From Marinomonas spartinae (GTDB lineage: Bacteria; Pseudomonadota; Gammaproteobacteria; Pseudomonadales; Marinomonadaceae), in contig NZ_JAEMUI010000003.1 of NCBI RefSeq assembly GCF_016461715.1, positions 124,001-188,000 of the forward strand: a stretch of 64,000 bases of DNA, in the 5' to 3' direction. Within the stretch, counting starts at the first letter, position 1. Every line of letters starts with the position of its first letter. This document shows, in pieces, positions 34,677 to 43,642 of this stretch. The notes under the pieces were generated by a model that worked only from the letters and a program-made list of their open reading frames with translations, was not told the DNA's origin and made no database searches. The translations under genes and the position numbers were made by a program.

Positions 34677-35432
34677 ATGCCCGTTAGTCTTCCTCACCAG
34701 TTGGATCAATTTGGTGGTGTCATCGTAGAGAGTTCTGCCTTATCCAATTCGGCTTTGGATTTTGAGAAAGGTCTACAAGATCTATTGATGGTCGCTCGCG
34801 ACGCTGAGAAAAATTTAATCTGGCTAACCTTGTCGAGTGAACAGGGGGAATGGATTCCTGTGGCGCTGAAACTTGGTTTTGAGTTCCACAATTGTCATGC
34901 TCAAGAGGTCACTTTAATCTGTCGTTTGTCAGATCAGAGCTTTGCTCCTTTTGCTCCCACGCATACCATTGGAACGGGGGCGATTGTGATCAATAAGAAA
35001 AACGAATTGTTGGTGATGCGTGATACTTGGTCGAACTATCGAGGGTTTAAATTGCCTGGTGGCTATCTTGAGCAGGGGGAAAGAATTGAGACGGCGGTGA
35101 CTCGTGAGGTGCTCGAAGAAACGGGTATTGAGACACAATTTGAAGGTGTGCTGGGTATTCGCACTCGTCACCCTGTACAGTTTGGCAAATCCAATATGTA
35201 TATTGTTTGCCGCTTAACGCCCTTGAGTGAGCAGATTGTCATTACGGATACTGACGAAGTGGCTGAAGCGCGTTGGATGCCAATGGATGAGTACTTGAAT
35301 GATGCCAATATACATTCATTTAACAGGCAAATGGTGGCTGAGTTAAAAGATTGTGCTGGGCTACAACCTTATGAGGCCAATAATGTCTTTGCCCCTCATA
35401 CCATGCAAGAAGTGTTTTTTGCTAAGGGCTAA
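34677..35432 (+). CDS. Nudix hydrolase with N-terminal extension
   Basis: A 251-aa protein. An N-terminal domain (about 1-95) without a recognised motif precedes a Nudix domain whose box GGYLEQGERIETAVTREVLE followed by ETGI fits GX5EX7REUXEEXGU. The arrangement recalls plant and bacterial NUDT6/NUDX-type proteins with a small GNAT-like N-terminal domain (the stretch ALKLGFEFHNC is typical). Substrates of such enzymes are nucleoside diphosphate derivatives; none can be specified. GAGG lies before the ATG. Confidence 0.87.
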   Translation: MPVSLPHQLDQFGGVIVESSALSNSALDFEKGLQDLLMVARDAEKNLIWLTLSSEQGEWIPVALKLGFEFHNCHAQEVTLICRLSDQSFAPFAPTHTIGTGAIVINKKNELLVMRDTWSNYRGFKLPGGYLEQGERIETAVTREVLEETGIETQFEGVLGIRTRHPVQFGKSNMYIVCRLTPLSEQIVITDTDEVAEARWMPMDEYLNDANIHSFNRQMVAELKDCAGLQPYEANNVFAPHTMQEVFFAKG

Positions 35433-35527
35433 AATGTATGTATTGATTTGCCCATTTTTCAAGTTCAGGTCTACAGTGTAAAAAGAAGCTTTTAAAAAGT
35501 TGTTTCCTTGTAGAAGGGTGATCATTA

Positions 35528-36136
35528 ATGGCGAGTTTATTTAGTCATTTCTTTTCTCGACATCTTCCTAGGATCGCCCGCCGATCTGTGCGGCAAGTCT
35601 CGCAGCCTGTTATGTATTCTGAGCGATTAATATTACGGCCTTTTTTATTAAGTGATGCGGATGTGGTGACTTATTTGGTTAATACTTCTTTGGTGGCCGA
35701 TATGACAGCCAGTATTCCTCATCCATATCCTGAGGGCTTGTCGGCACGCTGGATAGAAAGCCATTTAGAGGGGTGGCAAGCACGTCGCTTTATTTGTTTC
35801 GCCGTTGAGTTAAAACAAACGAGGCAATTGATTGGTTCGATCTCATTAATGAATATTCACGATGATCAGGCTGAATTGGGGTATTGGTATGGTGTGGATT
35901 TTTGGCGGCAAGGTTTTGCAACGGAAGCAGCTAAACGCTTGGTTTGTGGCGCTTGTAGCGATTTTGGCCTAAAGCGCTTAACGGCCCGCCATCTTGATCG
36001 AAATCCTGCCTCGGGTAATGTCTTGAAGAAGGTGGGTTTTGCCTATCAAAGCAGTGAAATGCAGCAGCTTGGTTTAATGACATGTGAAGAACTGATGCAT
36101 CTATACGTTTATCAGCCGCCATTTTTGGTAACATAA
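35528..36136 (+). CDS. GNAT-family N-acetyltransferase (RimJ/RimL type)
   Basis: A 202-aa protein whose core (about 30-190) carries the RimJ/RimL-like signatures SERLILRPFLLSDAD, ELGYWYGVDFWRQGFATEAAK (acetyl-CoA-binding Q/RxxGxA-like turn) and ASGNVLKKVGF. The N-terminal 25 residues are basic. Such enzymes acetylate protein N termini or small amines; the acceptor here is unknown. It is a separate gene 95 bp after the Nudix gene. Confidence 0.85.
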   Translation: MASLFSHFFSRHLPRIARRSVRQVSQPVMYSERLILRPFLLSDADVVTYLVNTSLVADMTASIPHPYPEGLSARWIESHLEGWQARRFICFAVELKQTRQLIGSISLMNIHDDQAELGYWYGVDFWRQGFATEAAKRLVCGACSDFGLKRLTARHLDRNPASGNVLKKVGFAYQSSEMQQLGLMTCEELMHLYVYQPPFLVT

Positions 36137-36382
36137 AAATGACCCATAGGTAAAATCCTAACTTTCATCGCTATTATTCTTTACCTAGTTGCTGCATGTG
36201 AAGATGAATATTTCCCCCTAAGAAGCGCTTGTCCGTTGATTCTTACGCCAGTATAGTCCCATCCTTCGACGTCTTTTGTTTGTAACCCAGAACAAGGGCC
36301 TAGTTGTTAAATAATGGCTTACACACAAAATATTTTGTTATATTATAACGTTTTAAGGTGGCGAGTTAAAAGGCATGAGAGA

Positions 36383-37213
36383 ATGATTGAAAGTGATCAG
36401 TCTGGCTCAAGGGCGATAGCGTCTCGTGTATGGGATAAACAACCTGCTGGTTTGGAGTTGAGGACGGTCTCATGGTCTCCTTCCGCTCATAATCGGGTGC
36501 TTGAGTCGATTTCAGTGAAAATCAAGGCTGGCGAATTTGTCGCGATTGTTGGTCCCAATGGTTCAGGTAAAACCAGTTTATTGCGATGCTTGTACCGAGT
36601 GAATAAGCCAACGAGTGGTGAAGTTTTACTGGATGGGGAAAATCTCTGGCAGCTTAATCCATTGCAGTGTGCCAAGCGTATTGCAACTGTCCTACAGGAT
36701 TCCCCCGCAAATTTTGGATTAACCGTGTTTGAAATGGTTGAAGTGGGTCTCACCCCCAATGCCAACAAATGGGGGCGGTCAGATGAGGACGCCGATCTTA
36801 TTGAATGGGCGCTATCTATGTTGGATGTAGAGCATTTGGCGGATCGGGATTTTAGCTCTTTATCCGGTGGTGAACGCCAACGTGTGATGATTGCAAGGGC
36901 GCTAGTCCAACAGCCTGATATTTTGATTCTTGATGAACCGACCAATCATTTGGATATTCGCCATCAGTTGGATGTGTTGGCTTTGTTGTCAACACTGCCT
37001 TGCACTGTGATTGTTTCTTTACACGATCTGGCGTTGGCCTCTGCCTACGCGGATAGGGTGATGGTAATGCACACTGGCCAATTAGCCGCTTATGCATCAC
37101 CTAGTGAGGTGTTTACCCCTGCTCGAATCAAGCAAGTTTTTGATGTGGATACCGTTATCGATGCGCATCCTATTACTCAAAAAACGCGTTTTTCTTTTTA
37201 CATCAACGATTGA
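36383..37213 (+). CDS. FecE/BtuD-type ABC transporter ATPase (metal-chelate importer 1)
   Basis: A 276-aa ATPase for a metal-chelate importer encoded in the order ATPase, binding protein, permease (36383-39434). Walker A GPNGSGKTS, Q-loop VLQDSPANFGLT, signature LSGGERQR, Walker B ILILDEPTNHLD and switch His in VSLHDLALASAY are visible. I prefer the ATG at 36383 (AAGG 9 bases upstream, family-like length); a longer frame begins at 36314. Cargo may be a ferric siderophore, haem or a cobalamin-like compound. No cobalamin-riboswitch box is seen upstream and no TonB-dependent receptor gene is adjacent. Confidence 0.85.
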   Translation: MIESDQSGSRAIASRVWDKQPAGLELRTVSWSPSAHNRVLESISVKIKAGEFVAIVGPNGSGKTSLLRCLYRVNKPTSGEVLLDGENLWQLNPLQCAKRIATVLQDSPANFGLTVFEMVEVGLTPNANKWGRSDEDADLIEWALSMLDVEHLADRDFSSLSGGERQRVMIARALVQQPDILILDEPTNHLDIRHQLDVLALLSTLPCTVIVSLHDLALASAYADRVMVMHTGQLAAYASPSEVFTPARIKQVFDVDTVIDAHPITQKTRFSFYIND

Positions 37214-37229
37214 GTTTAGGGACAGGAAA

Positions 37230-38210
37230 ATGACTTTTTCAACAAAAAGTGTTCGGACAGCAGCATTCATTTCAGGAGCCGTGCTAAATACATTGCTAGC
37301 AACCTTTGTCCATGCTGCGGGCTACCCCGTTACGGTACAAAGTTGTAATCGTCAAGTGACGTTTGATCATGCCCCCAAAGCGGCTGTTTCAAATGATGTG
37401 AATTTGACAGAAATGATGCTAGCACTTGGGTTGCAGGATCATATGGTTGGCTTTACTGGCGTATCAGGTTGGAAAACCTTGGACCCAAGCTTGCGCAATG
37501 GGATTCGACAGTTGCCTGAACTTTCGCCTAAATACCCTACGAAAGAAGTGCTATTAGGGGCAAATGCGGATTTTTATTTTGCCGGGTGGAACTATGGTAT
37601 GCGCGTGGGTGGCGGTGTGACGCCAGAGACGTTAGCGCCGTTGGGTATTAAGGTTTATGAGCTAACGGAAAGCTGTATTCATATCATGCACAAGTCTAAG
37701 GTATCGATGAATGATATGTATGTGGATCTTCTTAATCTTGGGCGTATTTTTAATGTCGAAGATCGTGCTCAAAAATTGGTGAATGGTTATAAGAAAGAAT
37801 TAGCGACGTTTCAGGCGACACTAACGCCCTTGAAAAAAACGCCGAAAGTGTTTGTCTATGACTCTGGTGAGGAGCAACCCTTTACCGCAGGGCGTTATGC
37901 CATGCCAACGGCCTTAATCGAGGCGGCTGGCGGTAAAAACATTGTTGATGATGTGCAAAAGAGCTGGACTCAGATTGGCTGGGAGCCGGTGATTGCCAGA
38001 AATCCCGATGTGATTGTTATTGTGAATTATGGGGACGTTACCGCTCAGCAGAAAATCCAATTTTTAAAGAGTAATCCGGCTTTTAGCGATATCACAGCGG
38101 TGAAAAAAAATCATTTTGTGGTGCTGCAATATGTGGAAGCCACGCCTGGACCTCGTAATATCGAAGCGATTAAGAAGCTAGCGAGAGCCTTTAGAGATGA
38201 TGAATCTTAA
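37230..38210 (+). CDS. Periplasmic metal-chelate-binding protein (importer 1)
   Basis: A 326-aa protein with a signal peptide ending in FVHAAGYP and the helical-backbone class III binding fold (BtuF/FecB type): FDHAPKAAVSNDVNLTEMML near the N terminus, the central helix region, and NPDVIVIVNYGD plus the ending GPRNIEAIKKLARAF. ATG at 37230 is chosen, following GACAGG; a longer frame from 37092 would overlap the ATPase gene. It starts 17 bp after the ATPase stop. The mature protein has Cys near its N terminus (VQSCNRQV) and a second Cys, which could form a disulfide. Confidence 0.85.
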   Translation: MTFSTKSVRTAAFISGAVLNTLLATFVHAAGYPVTVQSCNRQVTFDHAPKAAVSNDVNLTEMMLALGLQDHMVGFTGVSGWKTLDPSLRNGIRQLPELSPKYPTKEVLLGANADFYFAGWNYGMRVGGGVTPETLAPLGIKVYELTESCIHIMHKSKVSMNDMYVDLLNLGRIFNVEDRAQKLVNGYKKELATFQATLTPLKKTPKVFVYDSGEEQPFTAGRYAMPTALIEAAGGKNIVDDVQKSWTQIGWEPVIARNPDVIVIVNYGDVTAQQKIQFLKSNPAFSDITAVKKNHFVVLQYVEATPGPRNIEAIKKLARAFRDDES

Positions 38211-38354
38211 GTTGGCTTTATGGCTCGCCTTAGACATAAAAAACTTGAATATTGGGCGTTGACCAGCGTTGTATGACATTAAAGTGCGTACTTTATTATC
38301 GATCGTTTTCGTTGAATAGTGTATAAGCGAGAACGACACTTGAGTTCCAGTTGT

Positions 38355-39434
38355 ATGAAAACGAGAAAAAGACAAATGGATAGGGCGGCGTTAGTTGCTA
38401 TGCCTTTACCCGTATTGTTGCTCCTATTATGCCTGCTGCTTTTACTTATGATGGGGGTAGCCATCGGCGTAGGATCCGTGCCAATTAGCCAAACGACTGT
38501 GTGGGGCATTATTTTTCATAAAATATCAGTCGCTGTGGGGGAGGTCTCTTGGCTAACACCACACTGGTCCATGGGGCGAGAAAATATTGTCTGGGCGGTA
38601 CGTTTTCCCAGAACCATTTTAGCCGCCATTGTGGGGGCGTCGTTGGCGATGGTGGGCGCTTCATTGCAGTCGGTAACACGTAATCCCTTAGCGGATCCGC
38701 ATTTGCTTGGTGTGTCATCGGGGGCAGCGTTAGGCGCTATCATTGCCTTATTGCATACGGGTATGATTCTCGGATCTGTGACGGTACCTGTGTTTGCTTT
38801 TTTAGGCGCTTTATTTGCAATGGGGCTAGTTTTGTTAGTCGCGAATTTTTCGGCAGCCGATAGTGCAGGGCGTTTAATACTTGCGGGGGTTGCCGTTGCG
38901 TTTGTATTGACGGCGTTTGGTAATTTGTTCATTTTTATGGGGGACCACCGGGCTTCCCATACGGTGATTTTCTGGATGTTAGGTGGCTTGGGCTTAGCTC
39001 AATGGGGGCAACTGTGGTTTCCTTTTTTGACCCTGATCTTTTGTTCGGCTTATTTAATTTATAAAGCACGCTTTCTAAACGCCATGATGCTAGGTGACGA
39101 AACCGCCAGTACTTTGGGGGTACCTGTGCATCGTTTTCGTTTGTCGGTCATTGTGGTGTGCGCCTTATTGACTGGCGCAGCGGTGGCGTTCTCAGGAGTC
39201 ATTGGCTTTGTTGGCTTGATGGTTCCACACATTGTGCGTTTACTGGTTGGCGGAGATTATCGAAAAGTACTGCCTTTGTCTGCGTTACTGGGGGCGGTGT
39301 TTCTGGTAAGTGCGGACATTGTTGCCCGGGTTATCATGCCGCCTGAAGACATGCCTATTGGTATTTTAACGGGGTTAGTGGGCGGTCTCGGTTTTATCTT
39401 TTTGATGAGGCATCGCAGAGGCGTGGTGCTGTAA
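38355..39434 (+). CDS. FecCD-type ABC permease (importer 1)
   Basis: A 359-aa inner-membrane permease with about ten hydrophobic helices. Family segments include RFPRTILAAIVGASLAMVGA, SLQSVTRNPLADPHLLGVSS, LGDETASTLGVPV and GVIGFVGLMVPHIVRLLVG. It is the third gene of importer 1 and works as a homodimer. The start is uncertain: GTG 38319, ATG 38355 and ATG 38376 are in frame and none has a strong ribosome-binding site. A terminator follows at 39484. Confidence 0.85.
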   Translation: MKTRKRQMDRAALVAMPLPVLLLLLCLLLLLMMGVAIGVGSVPISQTTVWGIIFHKISVAVGEVSWLTPHWSMGRENIVWAVRFPRTILAAIVGASLAMVGASLQSVTRNPLADPHLLGVSSGAALGAIIALLHTGMILGSVTVPVFAFLGALFAMGLVLLVANFSAADSAGRLILAGVAVAFVLTAFGNLFIFMGDHRASHTVIFWMLGGLGLAQWGQLWFPFLTLIFCSAYLIYKARFLNAMMLGDETASTLGVPVHRFRLSVIVVCALLTGAAVAFSGVIGFVGLMVPHIVRLLVGGDYRKVLPLSALLGAVFLVSADIVARVIMPPEDMPIGILTGLVGGLGFIFLMRHRRGVVL

Positions 39435-39483
39435 TGTCACTGAATAAGAGCACGAGAAAGGAATATTAATGGGTGAGTGACAT

Positions 39484-39514
39484 AAAAAAACGGATCATAT
39501 GGATCCGTTTTTTT
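39484..39514. terminator. Rho-independent terminator, bidirectional
   Basis: Stem CGGATC/GATCCG with loop ATATG, flanked by seven A on the left and seven T on the right, between importer 1 (rightward) and the glutathione peroxidase gene (leftward). Confidence 0.88.
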
Positions 39515-39539
39515 GAGCTTTCTATTGGTGTAGTGACGT

Positions 39540-40073
39540 TTATAGATCGGCTTCGATAGCTTTCACAAGGGCTTCGTTGTCTGGTGTGACATCTGGAGAG
39601 AAACGTATCACCTTGCCTTCTTTAGTGATGAGGAATTTTTCAAAGTTCCATACCACCTCAGGCGCTTTGGTCGCTTCAATGTTATGGCCTGCTAGCATAG
39701 TCACCATCGCGTCACGATTCGGTGTCTCAGGGGCTGCTTCGATTAAGCCTTTGTACAGTGGGTGCTTCTCGTCACCAGTGACAACGATTTTGCTAAACAT
39801 CGGAAAAGACACATCATAAGTAAGGCTGCAGAACTGTTGAATTTCTTCGTCTGTACCGGGTTCTTGTCCTGCGAAATCGTTTGCAGGAAAGCCAAGTATT
39901 TCAAAGCCTTGGTCTTGGTATTTTTTGTAGAGGGCTTCTAGACCTTCGTATTGTGGTGTTAAACCGCATTTCGATGCCGTGTTAACGATCAATAGCGTTT
40001 TACCACGGTAAGCCGATAAATCCGTATCTTCACCTTGAATGTTTTTAACCGTTAAATCTAATATGTGACTCAT
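39540..40073 (-). CDS. Glutathione peroxidase family protein (BtuE type)
   Basis: A 177-aa thiol peroxidase that reduces hydrogen peroxide or lipid hydroperoxides using thioredoxin or glutathione. The peroxidatic residue is Cys36 (NTASKCGLTPQY), a Cys rather than selenocysteine form. The partner Gln in FPANDFAGQEPG and Trp in VVWNFEKFL complete the catalytic set. There is no signal peptide. GAGGAA precedes the ATG. It is a single-gene unit convergent with importer 1. Confidence 0.92.
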   Translation of the reverse strand: MSHILDLTVKNIQGEDTDLSAYRGKTLLIVNTASKCGLTPQYEGLEALYKKYQDQGFEILGFPANDFAGQEPGTDEEIQQFCSLTYDVSFPMFSKIVVTGDEKHPLYKGLIEAAPETPNRDAMVTMLAGHNIEATKAPEVVWNFEKFLITKEGKVIRFSPDVTPDNEALVKAIEADL

Positions 40074-40202
40074 ATTATTCCTCTCGAATCGTTGGCATTT
40101 TTATAAGATGAAAGTTTTCATCCTGTTTATTCAATACCAAGCCTACCTGTATTCATCACAAAAGAATGCGCAAATAAAGGCTATTTTGTGGCTTCGTCTG
40201 GA

Positions 40203-40835
40203 TCAGCTGCGAAAAATAAGCGCCAAACCAAAGAGGAATAAGCTGACACCACAGATTTGATTAAGGCGAGTTTTCATTGAGGCTAGGTAGTTTTGCAGGC
40301 GAGGTGAGGTGATAATGCAAGCGACTAAGGCAAACCAAAGGGCATGCAATAGAATCATATAGGCACCGTAAAGGTAAGCCGCTAAATTGGGGTCACCTTC
40401 TGGGGCCACGACCTGACTAAAAATGCTCAGGAAAAATAGCATGGTTTTTGGGTTGAGAGCATTGCAAAGAAAGCCTTGAAGAGCATGATGAAAAAAAGAC
40501 ATGGAAACTGGTCTAATGGTCCCTTGTACCTCAGAAGGCCTTTTCTTGGAGAAGAACATCTCTTTTATGCCAAGATAGATTAAGTAGGCTGCACCAGCGT
40601 ATTGGATAATAGGATATAGCCATGCATTGTGTGAGATCAAGTAACGTATTCCCATTAATGAATAAGTAATGTGAATACTGATGGCGAGGCCGATGCCAAT
40701 GGCAGTCCAAACACCGGCACGTCGTCCATGGGATAGGCTATTTTTAACAACTAATACAAAGTCTGCCCCTGGACTAATAACAATGATTATGCCTAACAGC
40801 CCTAAACTCAACCAAGTGATGTTTTCCTCAAACAT
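40203..40835 (-). CDS. LysE/RhtB-family amino-acid exporter
   Basis: A 210-aa inner-membrane protein with about six hydrophobic helices and the family motif SPGADFVLVVKNSLSHGRRAG near residues 22-42, followed by GIGLAISIHI. LysE/RhtB proteins export amino acids such as homoserine, threonine, arginine or lysine. The ribosome-binding site TTAGGAG is strong. It is divergent from a LysR-type regulator, 103 bp apart with a palindrome between, the usual layout for regulator-controlled export. The exported amino acid is unknown. Confidence 0.88.
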   Translation of the reverse strand: MFEENITWLSLGLLGIIIVISPGADFVLVVKNSLSHGRRAGVWTAIGIGLAISIHITYSLMGIRYLISHNAWLYPIIQYAGAAYLIYLGIKEMFFSKKRPSEVQGTIRPVSMSFFHHALQGFLCNALNPKTMLFFLSIFSQVVAPEGDPNLAAYLYGAYMILLHALWFALVACIITSPRLQNYLASMKTRLNQICGVSLFLFGLALIFRS

Positions 40836-40865
40836 GATTTTCTCCTAATGAATTGCTGTGATACT

Positions 40866-40880
40866 TGACATGGTATGTCA
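40866..40880. promoter_or_regulatory. Palindrome in the lysE-lysR divergent region
   Basis: TGACATGGTATGTCA: perfect 6-bp arms with a 3-bp spacer, 31 bp upstream of the exporter start and 58 bp upstream of the LysR start. It is a good candidate LysR operator. Confidence 0.5.
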
Positions 40881-40937
40881 TGCTGTCACTCTTTATAATC
40901 GATATTTCCTCCTTCAATTTGTGAGAAAAAATCACTA

Positions 40938-41816
40938 ATGCGACACTTAAAAGCGTTCCATATTTTTCACGTTGCTGCCTCGTCGTCGAGTTACACTGAG
41001 GCGGCAAACAAGCTTTGTATTACACATGGAGCAGTGAGCAAACAGATTAAGGTTCTTGAAACCTATTTAGGGCAGGCTTTGTTTTATAAGCAGGGGCGTC
41101 ATGTTCGCTTGACCGAGCAAGGGCGGGTGTTAAAAGGCTTTACCCAACAAGCGTTTCAAGCGTTGGAACAGGGAACGGCAGCCTTAATGCCCAAAATAGA
41201 CAATGTGCTAACGGTATCGTGTGAGCCAACTTTGACGATGCGTTGGTTGATGCCTCGTCTTGCCCAGTTCCATGAGTCACACCCAGACATTGAGGTGCGT
41301 TTATCCACGGCGGGTGGTCCTGTTGATTTTGTCACTCAAGGAATTGATCTGGCCATTCGCCGAGAAGATTTTGTGATGTCGGTTCCCAGTCTCAAGTTAC
41401 CTTTGTTGGAGGAATGTGTTGGCCCCGTTTTTTCTTCTGCCTATTGGTCGAGTGTACAAGAGACGATGAGCCAAGTTGTTTACTTACACAGTAAAACCCG
41501 CCCTGATGCTTGGCAGGATTGGTTGGCCTGCCAAGCATCAGATAAGGCGATGTTTGCTAATTTTTCAAGCAGTCCGCAACACACTTATGAGCATTTTTAT
41601 TTTTGCTTGCAAGCTGCGGCAGATGGTTTGGGGGCGGCGATTGGCTCTTACCCATTGGTTATGGATGATTTAAAAAGAGGCCACCTGGTTGCGCCATTTG
41701 GCTTTGTCCCATCAGGACATTGTTATCTTGCCTTAGCACCGCAACAGTTAACACAACAAGCGCAGGCTTTCTATGATTGGCTAAAGACTCTAACGGAGGG
41801 CGCTAATGAACATTGA
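40938..41816 (+). CDS. LysR-family transcriptional regulator (GcvA-like)
   Basis: A 292-aa regulator. The N-terminal helix-turn-helix (RHLKAFHIFHVAASSSSYTEA, NKLCITHGAVSKQIKVLE) matches LysR proteins of the GcvA group, and the rest (about 90-290) is a periplasmic-binding-like effector domain (VRLSTAGGPVDFVTQGIDLAIR). It is divergent from the LysE exporter, its likely target, and overlaps the following GNAT gene by 11 bp. The effector may be the exported amino acid, by analogy with LysG and ArgP. Confidence 0.88.
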   Translation: MRHLKAFHIFHVAASSSSYTEAANKLCITHGAVSKQIKVLETYLGQALFYKQGRHVRLTEQGRVLKGFTQQAFQALEQGTAALMPKIDNVLTVSCEPTLTMRWLMPRLAQFHESHPDIEVRLSTAGGPVDFVTQGIDLAIRREDFVMSVPSLKLPLLEECVGPVFSSAYWSSVQETMSQVVYLHSKTRPDAWQDWLACQASDKAMFANFSSSPQHTYEHFYFCLQAAADGLGAAIGSYPLVMDDLKRGHLVAPFGFVPSGHCYLALAPQQLTQQAQAFYDWLKTLTEGANEH

Positions 41817-42285
41817 ATATCGTTTTATCGATGTGGAAACAGACTATGAGACGTGTTGCGAGTTTCGTAAAGATGCTTATTTCTGTAGTTTTGCCACTTA
41901 TCAAGGCTTCGAGACGTTGATAGACGGCTATAAAGAGCGCTTGCTAGAACGAATCCATCACCCTGACTGGTTTTATTTTCATCTTTGGTATGGCGGTAGA
42001 ATCATTGGTCAGCTTGAGTTTCGTTGTTTCTCGTCCCGTAAAGAAACCGGCTATCTTCATCTGATCTATTTGGTTGAAGAGTATCGTGGACTGGGTTTGG
42101 CTGGCGAATTAGAGCGTTTTATTGCTCGTCGCTTGATGGAGAAAGGATGCCAGTATTGTTTGTTGTCTGTTAGCCGCACGAATCAACGAGCGTTGCTTCA
42201 TTATGCAAAGTTTGGCTGGCACTACGACTCTCCAAATCCAAAACATGATACGACAGATTTTTACCTCAGAACTCTATCAGAATGA
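41806..42285 (+). CDS. GNAT-family N-acetyltransferase
   Basis: A 159-aa protein with the GNAT core: HLIYLVEEYRGLGLAGELE (acetyl-CoA-binding R/QxxGxG/A-type loop) and SVSRTNQRALLHYAKFGW. GGAGG precedes the ATG, which lies inside the end of the LysR gene, so the two are translationally coupled. The acceptor is unknown. Confidence 0.82.
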   Translation: MNIEYRFIDVETDYETCCEFRKDAYFCSFATYQGFETLIDGYKERLLERIHHPDWFYFHLWYGGRIIGQLEFRCFSSRKETGYLHLIYLVEEYRGLGLAGELERFIARRLMEKGCQYCLLSVSRTNQRALLHYAKFGWHYDSPNPKHDTTDFYLRTLSE

Positions 42286-42391
42286 CGGTGGCAGCATAAT
42301 GACTCTATATATGTACGGTAATCGTCAATATTTTGTTTGAAAGAAGTGAATACATCCTTTGTCTGAGGATAATTTGAGAACAGATGTTGAA

Positions 42392-42406
42392 TGAGAATGT
42401 TTTTTG
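42392..42406 (+). promoter_or_regulatory. Weak candidate Fur box before importer 2
   Basis: TGAGAATGTTTTTTG matches the 7-1-7 Fur pattern TGATAATNATTATCA at about 10 of 14 positions, 79 bp before the binding-protein start. Iron control is expected from the neighbouring siderophore receptor, but this site alone is weak. Confidence 0.3.
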
Positions 42407-42484
42407 TTTACATTGCTCTTTACTAAACAATACAATATTCATTTACTTGTATTCCGTTCTTAGGTTTTTTAACAGGGGTTGTTT

Positions 42485-43633
42485 ATGCGTTATTTGGCGT
42501 CGCGCTTTGTTTTTCTTTTCATGGGGTTCTTTTCGTTGGGCGTTTATGCGGCGACGTATCCGATGACTGTCACTGATATGGCGGGGCGCCATGTGACGAT
42601 TAAATCAGAGCCAAAACATATTGTGTTACAAGATGGTAGAGATGTGTTGATGCTGGCGGTATTGGATAAAAAGAATCCATTTAAACGCGTTGTTGCTTGG
42701 AATAATATTATCAAGAAAAGTGATTCGGGGCTTTGGCATCGACTAGCCACACAGTGGCCAAGCGCTAAAAAAATCTTGGATATGAACTTTGGCGATAGTG
42801 GCCAGTTAAACTTAGAAGAAGTCTTAACCCATCAACCTGATTTGTTAGTCGCAGAGTTGCGTTCTAAACCGGCTTTAGAGCAAGGCGGGGTGATTAAAAC
42901 CTTGGCTAAATTAAACATCCCAGTTTTGTTTGTTGATACCGCTGAGAACCCGATTAAGGATGCTCCTGCCAGCGTCAAACTATTGGGTAAAGTGTTGAAT
43001 AAAGAACAGAATGGTGATGCGTACTTCAACTTTTACCAGCAGCAGCTTAAAATCGTAGACGATGGGGTGAAAGCCGCTGTAGCAAAGCAAGGAGGCAAAC
43101 GTCCTAATGTGTTTATAGAAGCCCATGCGGGCGTCAAAGGGCCAAATGATTGTTGTTTTACGCATAACAACTTTGGTTGGGCAGATTTAGTGGAAGCCGC
43201 TGGGGGTAATAACTTAGGCTCTGAAGTGTTAAAAGGGCCAACGGGCGTAGTGGCGATGGAAAAAGTGCTAGAAATGAAGCCCGATGTGTATGTGATGACA
43301 GGATCTCAGTGGCCAGGACGTAGTAAATCCATTGCTCTTCCTTTGGGGTATGATGTGACGTCAAAGCAAGTTCAGGAAGCCTTTGATCGTTTATTATCTC
43401 GCCCAGGTTTCAAACAACTATCGGCTTATAAGAGCCATCGAATTTATGGTGCCTATCACCAATTTTACAACCATCCTTATAATATTGTTGGAGTCGAAGG
43501 GTTAGCAAAAGACTTTTATCCAAAAGAGTTTAAAAATCTCAATCCAACACAGACCTATCAAACGATTTTGACACGCTTTACTGATATTAAGAGTGATAAA
43601 AATTTAACGTTATTTGCTCATGCCAAGGAATAA
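42485..43633 (+). CDS. Periplasmic siderophore-binding protein (importer 2)
   Basis: A 382-aa class III binding protein with a signal peptide (FVFLFMGFFSLGVYA, then ATYPMTV). Recognisable family segments are VTDMAGRHVTIKSEPKHIVL, NLEEVLTHQPDLLV, VEAAGGNNLGSEVL and KMKPDVYVMTG-like (EMKPDVYVMTG). ATG at 42485 is chosen (AGGGG eight bases before); a TTG six bases upstream is in frame. First gene of the SBP-permease-ATPase operon that converges with a TonB-dependent siderophore receptor, so ferric-siderophore cargo is likely. It is longer than importer 1's binding protein and only distantly like it. Confidence 0.87.
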   Translation: MRYLASRFVFLFMGFFSLGVYAATYPMTVTDMAGRHVTIKSEPKHIVLQDGRDVLMLAVLDKKNPFKRVVAWNNIIKKSDSGLWHRLATQWPSAKKILDMNFGDSGQLNLEEVLTHQPDLLVAELRSKPALEQGGVIKTLAKLNIPVLFVDTAENPIKDAPASVKLLGKVLNKEQNGDAYFNFYQQQLKIVDDGVKAAVAKQGGKRPNVFIEAHAGVKGPNDCCFTHNNFGWADLVEAAGGNNLGSEVLKGPTGVVAMEKVLEMKPDVYVMTGSQWPGRSKSIALPLGYDVTSKQVQEAFDRLLSRPGFKQLSAYKSHRIYGAYHQFYNHPYNIVGVEGLAKDFYPKEFKNLNPTQTYQTILTRFTDIKSDKNLTLFAHAKE

Positions 43634-43642
43634 TTTTTCCTA

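Noticed and set aside
34516-34728. 70-codon hydrophobic frame before the Nudix gene
   Set aside because: It starts inside a terminator hairpin, overlaps the Nudix start and lacks a good ribosome-binding site.
36137-36382. Cobalamin riboswitch before importer 1
   Set aside because: I did not find the conserved B12-box or the usual hairpin set in this short gap.
42384-42566. 60-codon frame across the importer-2 leader
   Set aside because: It overlaps the signal-peptide region of the binding protein in another frame and has no independent support.
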